Shown here: in pieces, positions 49,077-51,763 of the stretch
How the letters are laid out: every line of letters starts with the position of its first letter
How positions within the stretch are numbered: the stretch's first letter is position 1
Source: Frondihabitans peucedani
Lineage (GTDB): Bacteria > Actinomycetota > Actinomycetes > Actinomycetales > Microbacteriaceae
NCBI RefSeq assembly: GCF_039537585.1
Contig: NZ_BAABAU010000006.1
Coordinates: 1 to 51,763, forward strand
Reading direction: 5' to 3'
DNA: 51,763 nt
Notes under the pieces: generated by a model
What the model was told of the DNA's origin: nothing
The model's input: the letters and a program-made list of their open reading frames with translations, nothing else
Databases searched by the model: none
Position numbers and translations under genes: made by a program

Positions 49077-50117
49077 ATGGCCCCAATGCGACGGCTCTCC
49101 GACACCCCCAGCGACGTTCCCGAGATCCTGGCGCTCCGAGCGCTCAAACTGGGCGACCTGCTGGTCGCGGTCCCGGCCATCCACGCGCTCAAGCGCGAGC
49201 GGCCCGACCACGACCTCGTGCTCGCGATCCCCGGCTGGCTCGAGCCGATCGCCGAGCTGACCGGCGCCGACGTGCTGCACCCCACCCCCGGGCTCGACCA
49301 CCCGCTCGCCGAGCCCGCCCGGGCCGGCCGCTTCGACACGGTCGTCAACCTGCACGGCAACGGCCCTGAGAGCCGCGGAGTGCTCGACCTCCTCGACGCG
49401 CCGCACCGCATCGGGCACCGCGCCTCGGGCTGGGACGGCCCCGAGTGGGAGGACGGCGTCCTGGAGCGCCACCGCTGGGCCCGCCTGGTCGACTCGTTCG
49501 GCATCCCGGCCGACCGCGACGACATCGCGATCGACCGCCCTGCGGTCCGCAACGTCGCCCCCGGGGCCGTCGTCGTGCACGTCGGCGCCTTCTACGGGTC
49601 GAGGCACTGGCCCGAAGAGCGCTTCGCCCGAGTCGCCCAGGGGTTCGCGGCCGACGGCCACCGCGTCGTGTTCACCGGGAGCGCGGCCGAGCGCCCCCGC
49701 GCGGTCGAGGCCGCCCGGCTCGCGGGCCTCCCCGACGAGAGCGTGCTCGCCGGCACGATCGACCTCGCCGAGATGGCCCTCGTCGTCGCCGAGGCCGCGC
49801 TCGTCGTCTCGGTCGACACCGGGGCCGCCCACCTCGCCTCCGCCTACGGCACCCCCTCCGTGGTGCTCTTCGGCCCGGCGCCGGTCGAGGAGTGGGGCCC
49901 GCCCGAGCACGGCCCGCACATCGTCCTGACCGACGCGTCGCTGCGGGTCGGCGACACCTTCGGCACCGAGCCCGACCCCGCCCTCCTCGCGGTGCAGCCC
50001 GCCGACGTGCTCAGCGCCGGACGAGAGGTCGTCCGAGGAGTAGAACCGGGAGCGACCGCGCTGTCCCCAGGGCCGATCGGCCAGGCGACCGGCCCGGCGG
50101 AGAGGACCGACGAATGA
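49077..50117 (+). CDS. Family 9 (heptosyltransferase-like) glycosyltransferase
   Basis: A 346-residue GT9 enzyme, the third in the locus. ILALRALKLGDLLVAVPAIHALKRERPDHDLVLAI (near 17-51), VVHVGAFYGSRHWPEERFARVA (near 168) and ALVVSVDTGAAHLASAYGTPSVVLFGP (near 241) fit the family. The start may be ATG 49077 or the in-frame ATG 49086; neither has a Shine-Dalgarno. The stop overlaps the GAF-ANTAR gene start (ATGA), tying a glycosyltransferase to a regulator. Confidence 0.84.
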   Translation: MAPMRRLSDTPSDVPEILALRALKLGDLLVAVPAIHALKRERPDHDLVLAIPGWLEPIAELTGADVLHPTPGLDHPLAEPARAGRFDTVVNLHGNGPESRGVLDLLDAPHRIGHRASGWDGPEWEDGVLERHRWARLVDSFGIPADRDDIAIDRPAVRNVAPGAVVVHVGAFYGSRHWPEERFARVAQGFAADGHRVVFTGSAAERPRAVEAARLAGLPDESVLAGTIDLAEMALVVAEAALVVSVDTGAAHLASAYGTPSVVLFGPAPVEEWGPPEHGPHIVLTDASLRVGDTFGTEPDPALLAVQPADVLSAGREVVRGVEPGATALSPGPIGQATGPAERTDE

Positions 50118-50866
50118 CCGACGACCGATTCTTCGCGATGCTCGCGGAAGACCTCCAGACGGAGCCCGACCTCCGACAGACGGTCATCCGCGCGGCCGGC
50201 TACGCCCGTGCTCTCCTCGGCACCGACGACGCCGTGATCCGCTTCCACCGCGCGTCGATCCCGGGGGAGGCCCGCGTCGCCGCCACCAGCGCGCAGGCAG
50301 AGAACGCCGACGACCTCCGCATGCTGCACCGAGCCCCGGGCGCCTCGCGTCGCGATCCCGACCGCATCGTCGTGGCCGACACCGCCACCGACACGCTCTA
50401 CCCGGCCTGGTCGCGCTCGATCCTGGCGCTCGGGTACGGCAGTGCGATGACGGTGCGCCTCGACGCGAGACGCCACTCCGTCGGCCTGCTCACCGTCCTG
50501 TCGGAGCACCGCAACGACTTCTCGCCGACCGCCAGGCGCCTCGACCTCGACGCCCTCGACACGCTGGTGCGCCACATGTCGGTGGCCCTCTACGACCTGC
50601 GCGCAGCCGTCGACTTCGACGCGGCCATCGAGAGCCGCACCGTCGTCGGTCAGGCGCAGGGCATCCTGATGGAGCGGCACGGGCTCGACCAGCACCGCTC
50701 CTTCGAGGTGCTCCGGCGGCACTCCCAGCAGGGCAACATCAAGCTGACAGACGTGGCTCGGGCCCTGGTCGACACTCGAGAGCTGCCGCAGCCGGCGCCT
50801 GGCCGAACGCGCAGCGCAGCTCCCGGAGCAGCCGCGCGAGGATTCGAGACACCTGCATCTGCGTGA
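50114..50866 (+). CDS. GAF and ANTAR domain regulator
   Basis: A 250-residue protein. An N-terminal GAF-like sensor (about 10-150: LRQTVIRAAGYARALLGTDDAVIRFHR, SMTVRLDARRHSVGLLTVLSEHRNDF) precedes an ANTAR RNA-binding domain (about 163-220: AIESRTVVGQAQGILMERHGLDQHRSFEVLRRHSQ and LTDVARALV). ANTAR proteins bind dual-hairpin RNAs and stop transcription termination. The last 25 residues, Pro/Ala-rich, are encoded by DNA that is antisense to the end of the sigma factor gene (128-base overlap). It is coupled to the upstream GT9 gene. Confidence 0.86.
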   Translation: MTDDRFFAMLAEDLQTEPDLRQTVIRAAGYARALLGTDDAVIRFHRASIPGEARVAATSAQAENADDLRMLHRAPGASRRDPDRIVVADTATDTLYPAWSRSILALGYGSAMTVRLDARRHSVGLLTVLSEHRNDFSPTARRLDLDALDTLVRHMSVALYDLRAAVDFDAAIESRTVVGQAQGILMERHGLDQHRSFEVLRRHSQQGNIKLTDVARALVDTRELPQPAPGRTRSAAPGAAARGFETPASA

Positions 50867-51656
50867 CCCCGATCCTGCGCCCGATCTCCTGCTGGCTGAG
50901 CTCCTCGGCGTAGCGGAGGCGCAAGACCTCGAGGTCGCGCGGCGCCAGGCCCCGGAGGGCCGGGGCGAGGTCGCTGGTGCGGTCCACGCGCTCGAAGCCG
51001 CCCTCGTCGTAGCCCAGGAGCTGGCCGAACGGCACGCCCTCGGAGCCCGACACGGGCATGTCCAGCGAGAGCACGCGGCTGTCGTCCTGGACGCGCTGCG
51101 CCTCGCGGAGGTCGTCGACGCTGCAGCCGACGACCGCGGCGAGCTCGTCGACGCTCGGGCGGGAGTGCCCCGAGTCGCGGAGGTCGTCCTCGGCGTGCGC
51201 GGCGGCGGCGCGGATCTCCTGCAGGTTCCGAGGCGGTCGGACCAGCCAGCCGTGATCGCGGAGGTGCCGTTTGATCTCGCCGCGGACCGTGGCGACGGCG
51301 AAGGCGACGAAGTCCTGGCCTCGATCGACGTCGAAGCGCTCGGCGGCCTTCACCAGGCCGAGGCAGGCCACCTGCCGGATGTCGGCGAGGTCGCGGCGGC
51401 GTGCGCCGTAGCGGAGGGCCAGCGCTTCCGCCACGTCGAGGTGGTCCTCGACGACGGCGTTGCGGGCTCGGCGCGCGGTCTCGGGGTCGGCGGCGCGCGC
51501 GCTCTCGAGGGTCGAGACGGTGCGACGCTGCCGGGCTGCTTCGGCGGGCGTCCGCGCCGAGGTGCGGGCGGGGGCTGCGAGGGGAGTCGGGGCGGGGCTC
51601 GGAGTGAGGGTCCGCGGGCGGACGACGGTCAGGACGGGTTCGGCAACGATGGTCAT
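50739..51656 (-). CDS. SigB/SigF-type RNA polymerase sigma factor
   Basis: A 305-residue group 3 sigma factor. After a Pro/Ala-rich N-terminus (about 1-40), region 2 is DLADIRQVACLGLVKAAERFDVDRGQDFVAFAVATVRGEIKRHLRDH (near 91-137), region 3 includes PPRNLQEIRAAAAHAEDDLRD and region 4 ends with the helix-turn-helix LSQQEIGRRIGVTQMQVSRILARLL (near 250-275). This is the SigB/SigF general-stress type that reads GTTT-N15-GGGTA promoters. ATG 51656 follows ACAGGAGCGCC. No anti-sigma gene is next to it inside the window. It overlaps the ANTAR gene by 128 bases at the 3' end. Confidence 0.88.
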   Translation of the reverse strand: MTIVAEPVLTVVRPRTLTPSPAPTPLAAPARTSARTPAEAARQRRTVSTLESARAADPETARRARNAVVEDHLDVAEALALRYGARRRDLADIRQVACLGLVKAAERFDVDRGQDFVAFAVATVRGEIKRHLRDHGWLVRPPRNLQEIRAAAAHAEDDLRDSGHSRPSVDELAAVVGCSVDDLREAQRVQDDSRVLSLDMPVSGSEGVPFGQLLGYDEGGFERVDRTSDLAPALRGLAPRDLEVLRLRYAEELSQQEIGRRIGVTQMQVSRILARLLRELRCAFGQAPAAAALECRPGPEPRLSA

Positions 51657-51763
51657 GGCGCTCCTGTGAGAAGGAGGGCAACCGCTCTCTTCTCGGCGGT
51701 TGTGGCGTCCACTGGATGACACACCCCCCATCGGATTCCGGTACCCCCCTTGCCTGCTGCTCC

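Larger units (their letters stand above)
3187..50876. repeat. Dispersed heptamer GATCCTG/CAGGATC
   Basis: By hand I count 65 copies in the window, 37 as GATCCTG and 28 as CAGGATC on the plus strand. They are spread over core genes, with 4 in the island and none before 3187. Examples are 3350, 3664, 6173, 6539, 8391, 9091, 13394, 26775, 33979, 37994, 41796, 47790 and 50870; the palindrome CAGGATCCTG is at 39832-39841. At about 70% GC roughly four copies would be expected in the 39.5 kb of core DNA. Many use codons avoided elsewhere here: GAT CCT for Asp-Pro, GCA GGA TCC for Ala-Gly-Ser and AGG ATC for Arg-Ile. Confidence 0.7.

Noticed and set aside
51741-51746. GGGTAC on the minus strand as a SigB-type -10 for the sigma gene
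   Set aside because: The matching -35 would lie at or beyond the window edge, so it cannot be judged.
1-51763. CRISPR array
   Set aside because: No regularly spaced direct repeats were seen anywhere in the window.

Overview
The window is high-GC DNA with strong GAC/CTC/GCC codon bias. The gene families (class II GlpX, actinobacterial iol operon, DUF2795, LAxTG surface protein, SigB/SigF-type sigma factor with a GAF-ANTAR protein) point to an actinobacterium, most likely of the family Microbacteriaceae. This is inference from gene content, not a database match.

Region 1 (1-14110) is core chromosome: the end of glpX, rmuC, then a complete myo-inositol catabolic operon on the plus strand (iolC, an aldolase, iolA/mmsA, iolB, iolD, iolE, an Idh-type dehydrogenase, a sugar isomerase and a tautomerase). 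A convergent GntR-family regulator follows. The palindromic motif TTGTCCWGACATTA lies in both the iolC and the gntR promoter regions, which suggests one regulator controlling the operon and itself. A DnaQ-like exonuclease and ychF follow.

Region 2 (about 14111-26324) is a lower-GC accessory island between ychF and a LON-domain gene. It holds a small serine recombinase flanked by overlapping small ORFs, a decayed IS3-family element that truncates an FtsK/TraB-like transfer gene, and several likely defence genes: an Abi_C-like protein, an Mrr-like nuclease + DUF5343 + HEPN cassette, a TIR-like protein with a C-terminal membrane anchor, and an AbiF/AbiD-type HEPN protein preceded by a structured RNA with its own promoter.

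Region 3 (26325-36681) holds ordinary and hypothetical genes: LON domain, methyltransferase, membrane and lipoproteins, a sortase-anchored surface protein and an acetyltransferase. It also contains an apparently non-coding, highly structured transcription unit at 33119-33416. Two genes here (DUF6766 and a short-chain dehydrogenase) are each broken by a one-base change in a C/G run.

Region 4 (36793-51656) is a sugar-nucleotide and glycosyltransferase locus resembling ADP-heptose synthesis and heptosyl transfer: GmhA, GmhB, two HldE-type fusions, three GT9 enzymes, two GT-B enzymes, a GT2, an SDR and an aldehyde dehydrogenase. Most are joined by 4-base stop/start overlaps. Such enzymes normally build LPS core in Gram-negatives, so here they probably make a surface glycan. 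The locus ends with a GAF-ANTAR regulator convergent with, and overlapping, a SigB/SigF-type sigma factor.

Across the core regions the heptamer GATCCTG/CAGGATC is strikingly frequent (65 copies by hand count, only 4 in the island). It is often built from codons otherwise rare in these genes, so it looks like a DNA-level signal.
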